Assembly: GCF_033807715.1 (NCBI RefSeq)
Contig: NC_084607.1
Span: forward strand, 12,604,441 to 12,668,440
DNA length: 64,000 bases
Direction of reading: 5' to 3'
Source of the DNA: Cololabis saira
Taxonomy: Eukaryota > Chordata > Actinopteri > Beloniformes > Belonidae
A program made the translations under genes and the position numbers. Shown in pieces: positions 33,040-44,899 of the stretch (its first letter is position 1; the number at the start of each line of letters is the position of its first letter). Below the pieces are notes generated by a model that did not search any database, had not been told where the DNA came from, and worked only from the letters and a program-made list of their open reading frames with translations.

Positions 33040-34930
33040 AAACCAAAATGTTAAAGCGGATAACATGACACTACCCAGAGATGCTACCTGCTAAAACCAT
33101 CAATCCCAAATAAACCTCACTGGAAATACAATTTTCAGTGACAATACCACCATGGCTTCTAACACACCCTAAAGTCACTGAAGTAGGAACGAAGAGCCAC
33201 CCTAACTTGTAACTGTAACTTGTAATAACAAGTAGAGAATTCAGTCTCATGCCTCACATACAAAACCAGACACACAAGGAATATTGCTGCATTATCATCA
33301 AGAGACATTCCAAGAGTTGGGAGTTCACAGAGTTACCTGAACAAAAATGAAAGGAAACATGGTCTTTGCCATGGAAATCAAGGATTGGCTTCATATTGGC
33401 TGTTCTACTCTCTTCATTTAGCTTCTGAAGAAGCTTTTGCTACCCCAATTGTTGTGTTCTCTCAGTCAAGTAACTGCCTATTTTTTCATCATACTACTAG
33501 GCCAAGCCATCAATTTAGAGAGAATTATCAACTTGATCTGCCTGCATAAGCAAGTGAAGCACCAACAACCAGTCTCCACAATTATGTCATGAGAATATCA
33601 GAGGGATGAAAGACATCTCTTTACTATGACAGAAATTCACATAACTACCATCGATGCTCTGCAGGAAGCCCTGAAGCCACTGCGCACTGGTAATGTCTGA
33701 AGAGAAGTCCACAACATTATCCATCACTGTGCACATCTGGATACACGGCAGCTGAATGGATTAAGTGCTGTCTTTCATGACTTCACAGCACTGCGTACAG
33801 TTTGAACTGGAGCTATACTTCCTAACCTGTGTGTGTTAGTCTTGAAAAGTAACAGGAAGAAACCTCTGTTAGTGTTTTCTAGTAAATGCTAATTTGCCAA
33901 TTTCCTTGTTGGGTATCTCAGCAAATACTGAGATTTGTGGCCCGTGTGTGCCAGCCTAGGTGTGGATGTGCATTCACGTATAAATCCATGTGTAATGGAA
34001 GGGCTTCAGAGTGACGGCTTAGTTTGCAACCATTTAGGCTGGCTAAATTTTATAATTCAAAACACCAACTTAACTTCTCCAAAATTCCACCTATATCATA
34101 TTAAAAAAAATCATAATTATAATAAAATCATACTACTGAGAAAGCATTCAGTGGTCCTTGTGTTCTTCACAGTCAGTCCGGTTACATACACATCTAAGTC
34201 AAGCTATTGGCAACAACTCAAATGACCAAAATGACAATAACATTCTGTAGACTTTTGATCACATGGTAAAGAAAAAGTTGCCATTCACTACATTTATATT
34301 TAAACATTTGAAATGTGTAGACCAAAAGAAGATTCAAATAATTTTCATATATGTGTAGTTCATTATAAAAAAATACACAGGAGGTGCATAAAATAAAAAT
34401 GACATCGAGCTACACAAGTATTTATGGCAATGCATTAAGTAATTCATTGGAAATTTAGCCTACAGCGATACCAAACTGTTGTTTTAATTGAAAGGAAGGC
34501 ATAATTATTGAGTGACATTCATGTTTAAAACAAAACAGTTTGATTTGAGATTGACAGTCACAAGCCGTTTTTAGACCCTGCTATACCTGGATGAAGAACG
34601 AGTGTTTAATGCGCAGTGGGCAGTGTAAATGCAAAGCGTATTATTGCCCCCCTGGTGCCTGAAGCTGAATTGAGGGGAGGGAAAACGACCTTAGGGGTGT
34701 TATCCAGTGCTATGGCCCACTGTTTGATCGGCCTCGCTGGCTTCATCAACATCAAAAGAGCTGGTTGATGAAGGAGATGGAGAAGGTGATAAATCCATAC
34801 TGAATAACAACAGGATTTGTGTAGCAACTTCGCCCAAATCGTGTTGAACAAATAGGACCAGCAGTCTTCCTCTGACACTCCTGCTATTGTGTTCATTAAA
34901 TGCAAACAACTTTTTTTCTAATTACAGTTC
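33040..34930. other. Intron-like sequence with no recognised feature
   Basis: No long open frame, transposon terminus or simple repeat was recognised. Confidence 0.4.
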
Positions 34931-34936
34931 TGTAAT

Positions 34937-35233
34937 ATGTTGACTTGTGATGTCCACGGCTGTGAGGATGAGGAACTTGTGGACATCCTCATCTTGCCAT
35001 CAACAAATCTCACACATGACTCACCATCCCGTGTCAGTTCCGTTTACATTAGTCGTGACCCGCGATTAAGTGTACCGTCAGAGGCGAGTTATTCAAGGAG
35101 CCGGCTTGACACGGCATCTTTGTCAGTTAATGTAAAAAGGACAGGTGACACGATAGTTTCAAGTGTTAAACGCAAGGTATCCGCCAACATAGAAGGTGCT
35201 TCAGAGAGGGTGACGGAGCCTCAAAATGATTAA
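34937..35233 (+). other. Unrecognised 98-codon ORF followed by poly(A)
   Basis: An ATG at 34937 starts 98 codons, Ser/Val/Thr-rich, ending PQND then TGA. A pyrimidine tract and ACAG lie just before the ATG, and an A19 run begins about 10 bases after the stop, giving a retrocopy-like outline. No family is recognised and there is no supporting domain. Confidence 0.2.
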
Positions 35234-35259
35234 TTGAAAAAAAAAAAAAAAAAAATCAA

Positions 35260-36540
35260 CTGTTGTCCAAGTGTAACAGTGTTGTTGGAATACAAGACAT
35301 AATTCAAGAAATATAGAGTGGAGAAGGCCCCAGCATAGATGTCAGGGCTTTTACTTCCTACATTGCTCTTAGCTCTGGTATATCAGTTAACCTTTAACAT
35401 GGACATGCATCACTCACTGTAGACAACTGTGGAATGTTTTCTGGGGAGGAAGTTGTTTGAGTTACTACGGTAGGAGTACATATGTCACATCAAGAAAACT
35501 GATCTTGCATGTGGCCTCAAGATAATCATCTTGTTTAAAAAGGGGTAACAAACAAAAGAGTATAAAAAGACGATAAATCATTCACGTGAGGGGGGTGTGA
35601 CTTCAAGATAAATTTTAGGCCTTAAGATTTCAGTTGAAGTCAACAGTGTTAAAACAATGTGATGTCCTTTGCCTGAGAGCAAATAAATCAATTTCTTAAG
35701 GCTGAAGTCGCTATGCTAAAACCATCTTTACCCCTTCACCAGGGAACAGCTTCATTGTGAATATACAACACCAGCCAGAAATGTATTAATTTCACTAATG
35801 CTGTTTTTCATTGTTCTTCTTGCAGTAGTATTCCAAAAGACTAGAATGTAAGACTAAAATGTAAGTCTTTTTTGATTATGCTTTGGGGTCTTAAGTTGAA
35901 TGAAATAAAGTGATTTAAGAATGTGGATGAATGTTACAAAAAAAATAAAAGCATACATTATGACTAAAAACAAACCAAAACACAACATACAATCTGATGC
36001 TGAACTAAAAATGTGTAAATTTTAAAAAATAAACATTTTCTGCTGACCCAAAAGTGCAGTTGGTACAAGGCAGTCACAGTGAGTACAATTTAGAAGAGTA
36101 GAAAAGAGAGAGAAAAAAATCTGATTACTGCATTAGTCTGACTGAAATCATTGATTTAAAATGTAAACATAGACTGTAAACATAGACTGAAATCTAATTA
36201 GACCAAGCTCTCACAGTCAGATTAACACGCCCAGATAGTGCAGATGAGTTTGAGCTAATCCCAGTAAGTAAACATTCACTGGGACTGGAATTGGCCTATG
36301 TACAGAATGCATGATCCACAGTTCCTGCCATGGGCAGTATAGGAAGAAGCCAATACGGAGCAAATTTAAAAAAAAAATGAAAAGATGTACCGAGCTGTCT
36401 ATCCAAACCTGACATACTTTGGTCAGTATATCAATTCCCTCTGTATGCATGTACATTGGGACAAAATAAAGAGTCCAACTAAACAGCATAGCAAAGCTAT
36501 ACCAATTACTTGCTAACCTGTGAAGGTAAACAAACAGACA
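35260..36540. other. Intron-like sequence with no recognised feature
   Basis: AT-rich sequence without recognisable protein or inverted termini. Confidence 0.4.
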
Positions 36541-37132
36541 GACGGTAATGGCGCTTTTACACTATTACCTACTCAGCGCGACTGGACACGGCCCTGTTTT
36601 GCACTTTTACACTACAGGTCGAGGCGTGCCGAGTAGATACTTTTTCTGTATCTATTCTGCTGAGGTTCTAAGCGTGCTGAGTCGGCCCTGTATCTGACGT
36701 CATCACACTACACGTCACCGATTGGTCGGGGGGCGGAGCCGTCAGACGTTTGAATCGGGAAGCTGGAATCAGCGCAAGAGCGGCTCGCGGCGATTTTATT
36801 CAACAGGCAATGGCAGCGCAAATGTCTGTTTCGTGATCCAACTCCGAGGTGCAGATGTTCATAAACCTGGTGGCTAGGGAGATAATTAAAAAGGGATCTA
36901 GACGGGCGATAAGGAACGACCAGATCTACCAGACGCTTGGTCACTTCTCAGCCGCTCGCGGTTACCAACTGACTTTTCATCAGCGCCGACAAAAAAAAAA
37001 AAAGTGTTGCCGCTGAAGCTTCTTTCACTCATTTTTTAACTTGATATCGAACACAAGTCACAGACCCAGCAGCACATATATCATCTCCTCCAGGTTCTAC
37101 ATCTTTAGTGTTGTTGTCTTCTCCGTTTAGAT

Positions 37133-38008
37133 CAGTGATTCTTAACCATAGGGCCGCGGCCCACACTTGGGCCGCGAGCGCCATCTAGTGGGCCGCAAAA
37201 AAAAAATCTGTTTTGTACGTTTGGGCCGCGGGGGCCGCGGGACTGCATAGCAACTCCCGACCAAATGAGGAGAAGACACTCAGCTAGCTGTACGTGTAAT
37301 AGTAAGAGAAATGGTGTGTATTTACAGAGTAAATCCTTAATTTTGCACAGAGTAGGTTAGATCCGCCAGTATCAGGGATCGATTACTTGGGTCTGCGCCC
37401 AGAGCGAGCAAGCGCAGTCTGATCATTTATCCCGACGCGTCCCCGCGGCCGGGGAGGTCGGTGCCGCTCGGGCTTGCGGGCTCCGTCGTTACTGCTGAAG
37501 GATTGTACATGTAGATGCGTGGGCTGTCGTGTCTGCTGGACTGGGCTGTTCGGGCTTTCTCAAAAGCATCGGAAAGACTCAGGTGCTCCGCAGCCAGAGA
37601 GCTGCGGGCTCCCCGTCTCAGCTGATCAGGCTCGGATGAAACCTGACGCGCTGAGTCCTCTGACAACTGATTAATGTAATATTAATGTAATATCTTAAAT
37701 AAAGTACAATCAAACTAAGTTTTGCTTTGTAAAACTAAATATCGTTCCAGGCTCACCAATGTTTATATTAATTTATTATAAAAATGTGTTGAGACAATTA
37801 ACAAAGAAAAGGGGAAATTCAAACTGCTGGTAGAGAAATAAAATAAGATAGCATTTGAAAAATAAAATAAAATGTATTTTATTTTTAAGAGAAAGAAATG
37901 TGTGTAATTCAAGTTACACATGTTAAGTGGCAAATATGTACTTTTTAATATACCAGTCAGATGCAGATGTATATACAACTATGAGGCTACTCGAATATAT
38001 ACATACAT

Positions 38009-38079
<71 letters not shown>

Positions 38080-38236
38080 GATGTTCTGGACCTTCGCTTG
38101 AGTGAATTTTCTCTAAATGGACCTCTTAAAGTTTTAGTTGAATACCCCTGCTATAAAGTGTTAATATTTAATGGGCCCCGGGCCACTCTGTACTGAAAAA
38201 ATTGGGCCCCAAGGTCAGAAAGGTTAAGAACCCCTG
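37133..38236. mobile_element. hAT element nested inside 36549-38393
   Basis: Termini CAGTGATTCTTAACC and GGTTAAGAACCCCTG, with exact 8-bp duplications GTTTAGAT at 37125-37132 and 38237-38244. Inside are GGGCCGCGG-type motifs near the ends, a pogo-like relic at about 37380-37740 and an AT microsatellite at 38019-38077. Confidence 0.9.
38019..38077. repeat. (AT)n microsatellite
   Basis: A short CA run followed by about 60 bases of AT, inside the nested hAT. Confidence 0.95.
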
Positions 38237-38529
38237 GTTTAGATCACACAATAAAATACGTCACAGCAGCTTCGCTCCAACCCGCCCACTTCTCATCTGG
38301 GTGTCTAGAAACAAACGAGGACAAGGCGAGTGGAGGCGAGACGAGGCGTGACGAGTCGAGTCGCGCTGAGTAGGTACTAGTATAAAAGCGCCAAAACAGA
38401 CTGTTATCCATGACGCAACTGGATCTGAAAGCCAATTGCTGAAAATCTGTGGTACGCAGGATTCAACTCAATGCAGGAAACCCGAGAACTGTAAAACATC
38501 ACATGAGGAGATGGCACAGGGGGTTAGCA

Positions 38530-39200
38530 GACCAGGGGCCTTATGTACAAAAAACATGCATATGCCACTTTCTATGCTCAGTCGGATTTTCAAAACATGA
38601 CTTGAACGTGAAAAGTTGCGATCCTTCACACACACATCAAGTCTGGCATACGTACATTTCTAAGGTTTTGTTTGTTGGCGACACTCATCTGTGATGCAGT
38701 GAAGTCCAAAATATGAGGGAACGTGATATCAACAATAAGTTAACTACCGCACGTGAAAGACAACAGTCCCACATCACCAGATAAGTTACACACGAGTGGA
38801 ACTGCAACAATCTCACAATCAACCACATGAACATATAAAGGTTGGCACAAAACGAGGTAACCTGCAGATCACAATGGCAGCCTTGTCTCCGTTAGAGGAC
38901 ACTGCTGATGCAGGATCAGGAGGGAGCGAGTCTTCAGGGACCACACTGATCTGCTGCTCCAGGATGAAGACTGGACCATCAGCTGATTTAGGTCACCAAG
39001 AGGATCCTTCTGGATCGCTACCCTGAACTGGACTCAGCGACGCTGCAGTTCAGACCAACATGACCCTTTCAGCGGGAGCTGCTGACAGGTCTGACATCTC
39101 TCAGTCGCCATGACGACCGTATGAGACGACTTCTCGAGATAAAAGCCAGATCCTTAAAATATACCGTAACTGTGTCTGAACAGACAACCATTAAAATACA
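38530..39200 (+). mobile_element. Decayed Harbinger transposase region
   Basis: A plus-strand frame around 38985-39110 reads TKRILLDRYPELDSATLQF and QRELLTGLTSL with two in-frame stops, resembling the N-terminal helical region of Harbinger nucleases. The block starts with GGGGCCTTATGTACAAA, a sequence often found at fish Harbinger-like elements. Confidence 0.45.
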
Positions 39201-39514
39201 ATTTGCAGCCAAGTACCGGTTCTCTAAAGTTGTCTTAGATAAAACTAACATGTCACTGAAAAGTTGGTTAGTACAAACTGATGTGACTGAGCAATATATG
39301 AATAATGTTTTTATTGAATGTTTAAGCTACTTTCAGAGTCTTATATCGAGTCGGCCGCAGGTGCTGCAGGACTCCAGAAAGTGTTTCTCTGTTGATGGAG
39401 GCCCGGACCTAGACCGGTCTCTCCCCCTGCGGCTGCACAGCTTGTCTTTATTTATGCAGCGGAGGAATCAGATTGTGATGCTTCAAGGATTAAATATAAA
39501 TTCATGCTGCAAAG

Positions 39515-40014
39515 ATCAACGTCAATTTTCCCACGTCGGTAAATTCGGTGTTTTGATTAAAAAAATAAAATAAATGTCTTTTTGTCTGTTTTGACTGTAT
39601 GGTAGTTTCATTCCCCTTTAAGACGGTGTACAGCGTGTGTGTAATCACATGACTCTACCCATCCAGTCCCAGAAGGGAAACCTAAGAAAATGGCTGATGG
39701 TTCAAACTAAGAAGCTGTCTAGTGTGAAACTCGCGCATTTCAACAAGTTCACATACTCTCACGCCACACATGGCATTTTTCATGCTTAGAAATTAACTTC
39801 AGCGCACAGTAACAGTCCATCTTACAAACGAATCACGGCACGCTACTGTGCGCTGAGCTCTCAGCAGCTGTCTGGAGTTACCAACCAATCAGCCAATCTG
39901 AAAATAGATTTTTTTTTTGTTTGGCGGGTAAAGGTTATTGTACATTTATCGTTATCGAGGTAAAACTGCCCAATTTATCGTGATATTGATTTGAGGTCGT
40001 ATCACCCAGCCCTA
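39515..40014. mobile_element. hAT-like element, copy 2 of the 32434 family, reversed
   Basis: The right end ATCACCCAGCCCTA is the inverse of the 32434 left tip, and the CCCAATTTATCGTGATA and GTGTAATCACATGACTC blocks match that copy in reverse orientation. The left boundary is approximate. Confidence 0.6.
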
Positions 40015-40080
40015 CTTATGAGACAGGTGATCGTGGACACGTATTGTGTGAGTTGTAAGACTCAAAACACACGTAGTGAT

Positions 40081-41825
40081 CAGTGTTGTGCTAGTTACTG
40101 AAAAATAGTAACTAGTTACCGTTACTAGTTACTTCATTAAAAAAGTAACTCAGTTAGTAACTCAGTTACTTAGACCAAAAAGTAATGCGTTACTATGAAA
40201 AGTAACTATTGAGTTACTTTAAATGCTCCCATTAATGCCCCTCTAGCCTTCATTTCAGCAGGTACTGTATGGATTTGCATTGTGCCTTGTGTTGTGCATT
40301 CTGATTGGCTTAAGACAGTCTCCCCGCTTCTTCACTTCCTGTGTCAATAACGTTGGTTGCTTAGCAACAAGCTGAGAACGGCCAATAAGTTTCAGCAGCA
40401 GCTCAGGAACGGGACTCTTTGATGAATCGTTCATTACAGTCTCAAATATAACCAATGGTGGCATGTCGGTTTATAAGAATCTTTTTGCCCAGAAGAAAAA
40501 ACAGCGACAAAACGACCTATAACTATTTTCTTCTCTCTCTCGAAAAAAAACAGCCCAGCCACATAACCAGCATGTTCGACATCCCGGTGAATCACACGGT
40601 GGAGAGGACGGGGGTGCGCGTCGCCGCCGTACCCTACACCGTAGGCTAGCGCGGTGGAGAGGACGGGGACCATCCGGCGCGGTGGAGAGGACGGGAACAG
40701 CGCGGTGGGGGATCCGCACAACGGGGTATGAAAAGTTTATTTACTGTTGTGCTTGGCTGCCGCGCTGATGGACAGAAACGGCCGCCTATGGGGATTTTTA
40801 AAAGAAAAACTTTGCCTAAAGAGACTTTCCCAGCCGGAGTCATTATAAAGGCGAATGAAAAGGGCTGGATGGATGAAGGGATGATGATCGAGTGGCTGAG
40901 GCAGGTCCATGTGCGGCGACCTGGTGTTTTTCACACATCATGCGGGGGCTAACGTATCTGCTGGGACTGTTGTTCGGGCTTTTGCAAAAGCCGGCATCAT
41001 TTCCGAGGCGCCGCACGGCACGGAAAGTGACTCTGACGGGGAGGAAATTCGGACTGGCACAGCTGATTCAGCAGAGCTCTTTAATGCAGAAACAGAGGAT
41101 GAGGACTTTGAAGGGTTTGATTAATGTAAAAACGGAAATAAAATACAATCAAACTAAGTTTTGCTCCCGCTCTATTTTTAAATAAGCACTCTTGTGTGCT
41201 TGTGTGTGTGTGTTCTGCAGCGCGCGGGTGTGTTTTGCGGCGCGTGTGTGCGCTCCGTGTCTGTAGACGCCGCCTTTTCAGTCGGTGCGCCGTATGTGTG
41301 TTTTAAATCCAAAAATTACACACAAAACTGAGGGTGCGCCTTTCCACACAGTGCGCCGAATGGTAGTGAAAATACGGTACCACAGGTTCTTTTTGGAACG
41401 CAACCGCTGCGAAAAACGAGGGATTACTGTAATGACAATATCTCCACGTTGCGAAACTCGCCGTCTCTCGGCTCTCCATGACCGCGGTGAAGTTAGTTTT
41501 ATGTTGGATATTCGACAGACGTTCGCTCTGGGAGCGGCATTTCTTTTGAATATCCAACGAATATCCAACGTAAAACTAACTTCACAGGGGTCTCGACATG
41601 ACCGTCATGTTTTTGAAAGCACACACACATCCACACTACATTTCCTCCGTCTCCGCGTGCGGGGAAAAAAAGCTTCACTGTAGCCAGAAATAACGGAGTA
41701 ACGCACCTTTGGTAACGGTAACTGCATTACTGAATTTAAAAAGTAATGCGTTAGAGTATTAGTTACCGCAAAACTAACGGCGTTACTGTAACGCGTTGCT
41801 AAATAACACGTTAGTCCCAACACTG
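40081..41825. mobile_element. hAT element with TAACTAGTTAC termini, host to a pogo relic
   Basis: Termini CAGTGTTGTGCTAGTTACT and GTCCCAACACTG, with flanks GTAGTGAT (40073-40080) and GTAATGAT (41826-41833) agreeing at seven of eight bases. Subterminal regions are dense in GTAAC/GTTAC. It has been invaded by the pogo-like sequence at 40728-41384. Confidence 0.8.
40728..41384 (+). pseudogene. Pogo/Tigger-like DDE transposase fragment
   Basis: A frame at 40728-40952 encodes FTVVLGCRADGQKRPPMGIF, KRKTLPKETFPAG and KGWMDEGMMIEWLRQV, a clear piece of the DDE_1 (pogo/Tigger) transposase. It then continues in another frame with ISEAPHGTESDSDGEE and a stop after EDEDFEGFD. The N-terminal DNA-binding part is absent and at least one frameshift is present. 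The tail and the GAAAATACGG end match other relics at 28 and 37.7 kb. Confidence 0.82.
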
Positions 41826-41829
41826 GTAA

Positions 41830-42830
41830 TGATACACTACGCTGAATATAAACATTCATAAACCAGTACGAACATAATAAACCCACAACTCTTCCCAAAG
41901 CGCAACACAAAACAAGAAACAATGATACCCATAATGCAACACTACTACAGCATGCTACTCTGTTGTCTTTTACAACTTGAATCGGAGTGGAGGTAACGCT
42001 GCCAAATACACTTCAATTTCACGTTGGTTGTGATGTTCATTGATAAACATCCATGGGATTTGACTAAGATGTTTTTGTGAAACATATCCATTCCATTGAG
42101 ATGTATTGTCTTTCCGGTGACCTCGCTCATGACATTGCTTCTTTTGTGGTCAGATTTCGCTTCATCACAATCTTCAACGTCTTAATATCTCCACTCTGCA
42201 GCCGCAACACAATCTGACAACTCTTGTTTTTTCTTCCCGCAAGTATATAATTCCTGATGCCCGTTAAATGTCCTCTGTATTCTTTATTTTCTTAAAGCGA
42301 TGTTGATAGGTAAACTTGTCTTCTTCTCTTCAAACTCTCACATAAAGCCAAAATTCATTTGCATCTAATATCCACTTCCTTGACAGGAAAACCCCTAGTT
42401 AAAAGGGCTAAAATCCCCCCAGCACAGCCAGACTCAGGAGGACAGCCATTTGGCTCAACTGATTGGGGTCAAAAAGACAGTAATAATAATGATATACAAG
42501 AAGAATGTATGTTTATGTAATAAATTAAGCTTTATCTAATTATAAATGTTATCAAAAAAAACAAAATGTTATGGTGGAAATGTAAAATGTCCCAAGTAAC
42601 ATAGGCACAAGCCAAACAAACTCATATTTGATCTATCAACTAAATTATTGGCACAATTCTAAACATTCCATATAGTTGGAAGAATGAGGTATTAATACTG
42701 TATGAATTCTATCCTATAACATGCATGCAATACCTTTAATACAGCAAGCACTCCAAAGAATTATATTTTATCATGGTTAACATCAATTTAAATATGATAA
42801 TAATATTGAGATACGCAATGAATAATGTGC
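41830..42830. other. Intron-like sequence with no recognised feature
   Basis: No open frame or transposon structure was recognised in this kilobase. Confidence 0.4.
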
Positions 42831-42834
42831 ACAT

Positions 42835-43394
42835 TAGGGTTGCAACTAACGACTATTTCGGAAGTCGATTAATTTATTGATTATTGAAATGATTAATTGA
42901 CGAATCAGAGTACGATTGTTCAATAACTAAAACCATTTTATTTAGCTATCAGGTTTTACATTTGTCTAAAATTGTCTACGGCATGTCATAGAGAAGATGG
43001 GGCTAAGCCAAAAGGCGAAACTCTTGATTTACTCGTCAATCTATGTTCGTACCACCCCTATGGTAAAGAGCTGTGGGTAGTGACCAAAAGAACAATACTG
43101 TGTATACAAACAGCTGAAATGAGTTTCCTCTGCAGGTGGCCTGGGCTCTTCCTTAGAAGTTTGCAGGGTGAGAGAAATCTAGGCTTCCCTGCTTAGGCTA
43201 CAGCCCCTGTAAACCAACCCTGGATAACTGGTCAAAGATCGGCAGCTTTGAGTGGAAAGGGTGACTTAAGAAAACCGACAGTATGAAACAGACATATGAT
43301 GACATAGCCAACTAATGATCAATTATTAAGATAGTTGGCAACTAATTTAGTCATTCATTTTTGTAGACTAGGTTGACTATTTGTTGCAGCCCTA
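42835..43394. mobile_element. hAT element of the 12885 family, internally deleted
   Basis: The left tip TAGGGTTGCAACTAACGACT and right tip TTGTTGCAGCCCTA match the 12885-13783 element. Flanks GTGCACAT and GTGTGCAT agree at six of eight bases. No BED finger remains. Confidence 0.75.
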
Positions 43395-43557
43395 GTGTGC
43401 ATGGGGTGAGGGGCACAGCTGATCCACGGAGCCCCTCACCCCTTCTCGTCTTTCCTTTCTACAGATCAACCCTCAGTTATTAATTAGAGGTACCTCATCA
43501 CCATAATTGTTTCCCATTGTTCTTGTAGTTGGTCTACCCCATCCTTTTCTCTTCTGT

Positions 43558-44107
43558 ACATATTTACAGGCCAGAGCCCCAGGAGCTGCATGCCGTCCTG
43601 CAGTCCCACCCTCTGACCATGCCAGTGTTTGCTTCCACCTGACTGTATAGATGTCTCTGTTGGATACCTACTGACATCCTGACCTGCAGTCCCACCCTCT
43701 GACCACCTCAGTGTCTGCGGTCTACATATGTTTATATGGTCATCCCTGAACTACGCCAACTAACCATGTATCATTAATATGTACACAGAACTGCTAGTCA
43801 GCTAGTCACGGATAGTTAATACCATATCTTATCTTTTGTACCTTTGACAGTGGTCTATATCTCTCCTCAGTCTGTTCTTCATTCTCTTTCTGATCTCCCT
43901 TTTCCTGCTCTGCCCAGCTGGCCTTTGGCAGGAGGGCCCCACTTTATGAGCAGGGTCCTGCTCAAGGTTTCCTCCCTCTTAAAGGGGAGTTTTCTCCATG
44001 CCACTGTTTGGCTTAAGGTTTTTCTTTCACTAGGGAGAGGTACCTGCCATTGTTCGGGAGTCAGGTTGTGGGTCTCTAGATAGACGCTATATAAATAAAA
44101 TTGAAAT
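43558..44107 (+). repeat. Dispersed LINE/SINE-type repeat, copy 2
   Basis: The block matches 21472-22062 from CAGGCCAGAGCCCCAGGAGC to CTATATAAATAAAATTGAA, with a fuller A-rich tail. Confidence 0.7.
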
Positions 44108-44108
44108 A

Positions 44109-44158
44109 TACAGGACTGTCTCAGAAAATTCAAATATTGTGATAAAGTTCTTTATTTT

Positions 44159-44162
<4 letters not shown>
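44109..44162. mobile_element. Terminal fragment of the 6872 foldback MITE
   Basis: TA then CAGGACTGTCTCAGAAAATT and AAAGTTCTTTATTTTCTG match the tip of 6872-7241. The rest is replaced by a (CA)n run. Confidence 0.75.
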
Positions 44163-44198
<36 letters not shown>

Positions 44199-44229
44199 GA
44201 ATAAAATGAAAAAAATCTCAAATTAAAAC

Positions 44230-44894
44230 AAAATATAAAGCATGTGTTTAAAATCTGTGTTCTCAAACACTGAGTATGGTTGCAGATCCGCCGCTATAAA
44301 AACACCAATGGCATTAGTTATAGCTTTAGCTCGATCTGAATTACTAGCAAAATCCTGTGCCTATGCCAAAGGTAGCTGCATTGACATGGTGCTGGTTTCT
44401 TTCCTTGCAGTAGCAATATTCATATTCGCGTGGTGCCGTTTCAAATGTGTTATTATGAGGTGTGATGTGTTGCCAGAAACATGCCCGATTGCTGTTGAAC
44501 AATGTCGGCACACAGCTCTCATCTTATCTACTTGTCTTTGTCCGTTGTTGTTTTTCACCGGGAAACCGAAGTGTTCCCAAACAGGAGACTTTAAAAGGTA
44601 AGGGAGGGTCTTCAAGCTTCGGCTTCTTGTTTGCATCAACCATGACGGCTGCTAGCAGGAAAAAAACGAAAAACTAAATTGGGAGTCCGGGGCTGACTAC
44701 AAACTTCCAGTACGACGATACTTAAGATGTCCGTGTGAGATCTTGAATATGAAGTATGCTCTGTGCACAAAACAAGCCTGTTAACTAGCTACTGTTAAAT
44801 GTTGTACTGTATTCGAATCGGTACACATCTGTACCGTACGGATGGTCCTGTACCAAAACAGTTCGGTACGAATATGTCTACCGTTACACTCCTA
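44230..44894 (-). mobile_element. hAT element with BED zinc-finger remnant
   Basis: The minus frame 44639-44361 encodes PVWEHFGFPVKNNNG, VCRHCSTAIGHVSGNTSHL and a following HLKRHH, the BED zinc finger of hAT transposases with CxxC and His pair intact. The right end GTTACACTCCTA is the usual hAT tip. The left end is unclear. Confidence 0.7.
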
Positions 44895-44899
44895 ATGTA

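Larger units (their letters stand above)
36549..38393. mobile_element. DNA transposon (Harbinger/ISL2EU-like), interrupted by a hAT
   Basis: Termini TGGCGCTTTTACACTATTAC and its inverse ending AGTATAAAAGCGCCA extend over about 40 bases including CTACTCAGCGCGACT. A plus-strand frame near 36840-36985 reads EVQMFINLVAREI and RAIRNDQIYQTLGHFS, resembling the Myb/SANT-like DNA-binding protein of such elements. The inner hAT at 37133-38236 separates the two ends. The superfamily assignment is tentative; a clear flanking duplication was not found. Confidence 0.65.

Noticed and set aside
37427..37674. Apparent paired ORFs in GC-rich DNA
   Set aside because: They lie inside the nested hAT and share the tail of the pogo-like relics, so this is transposon sequence.
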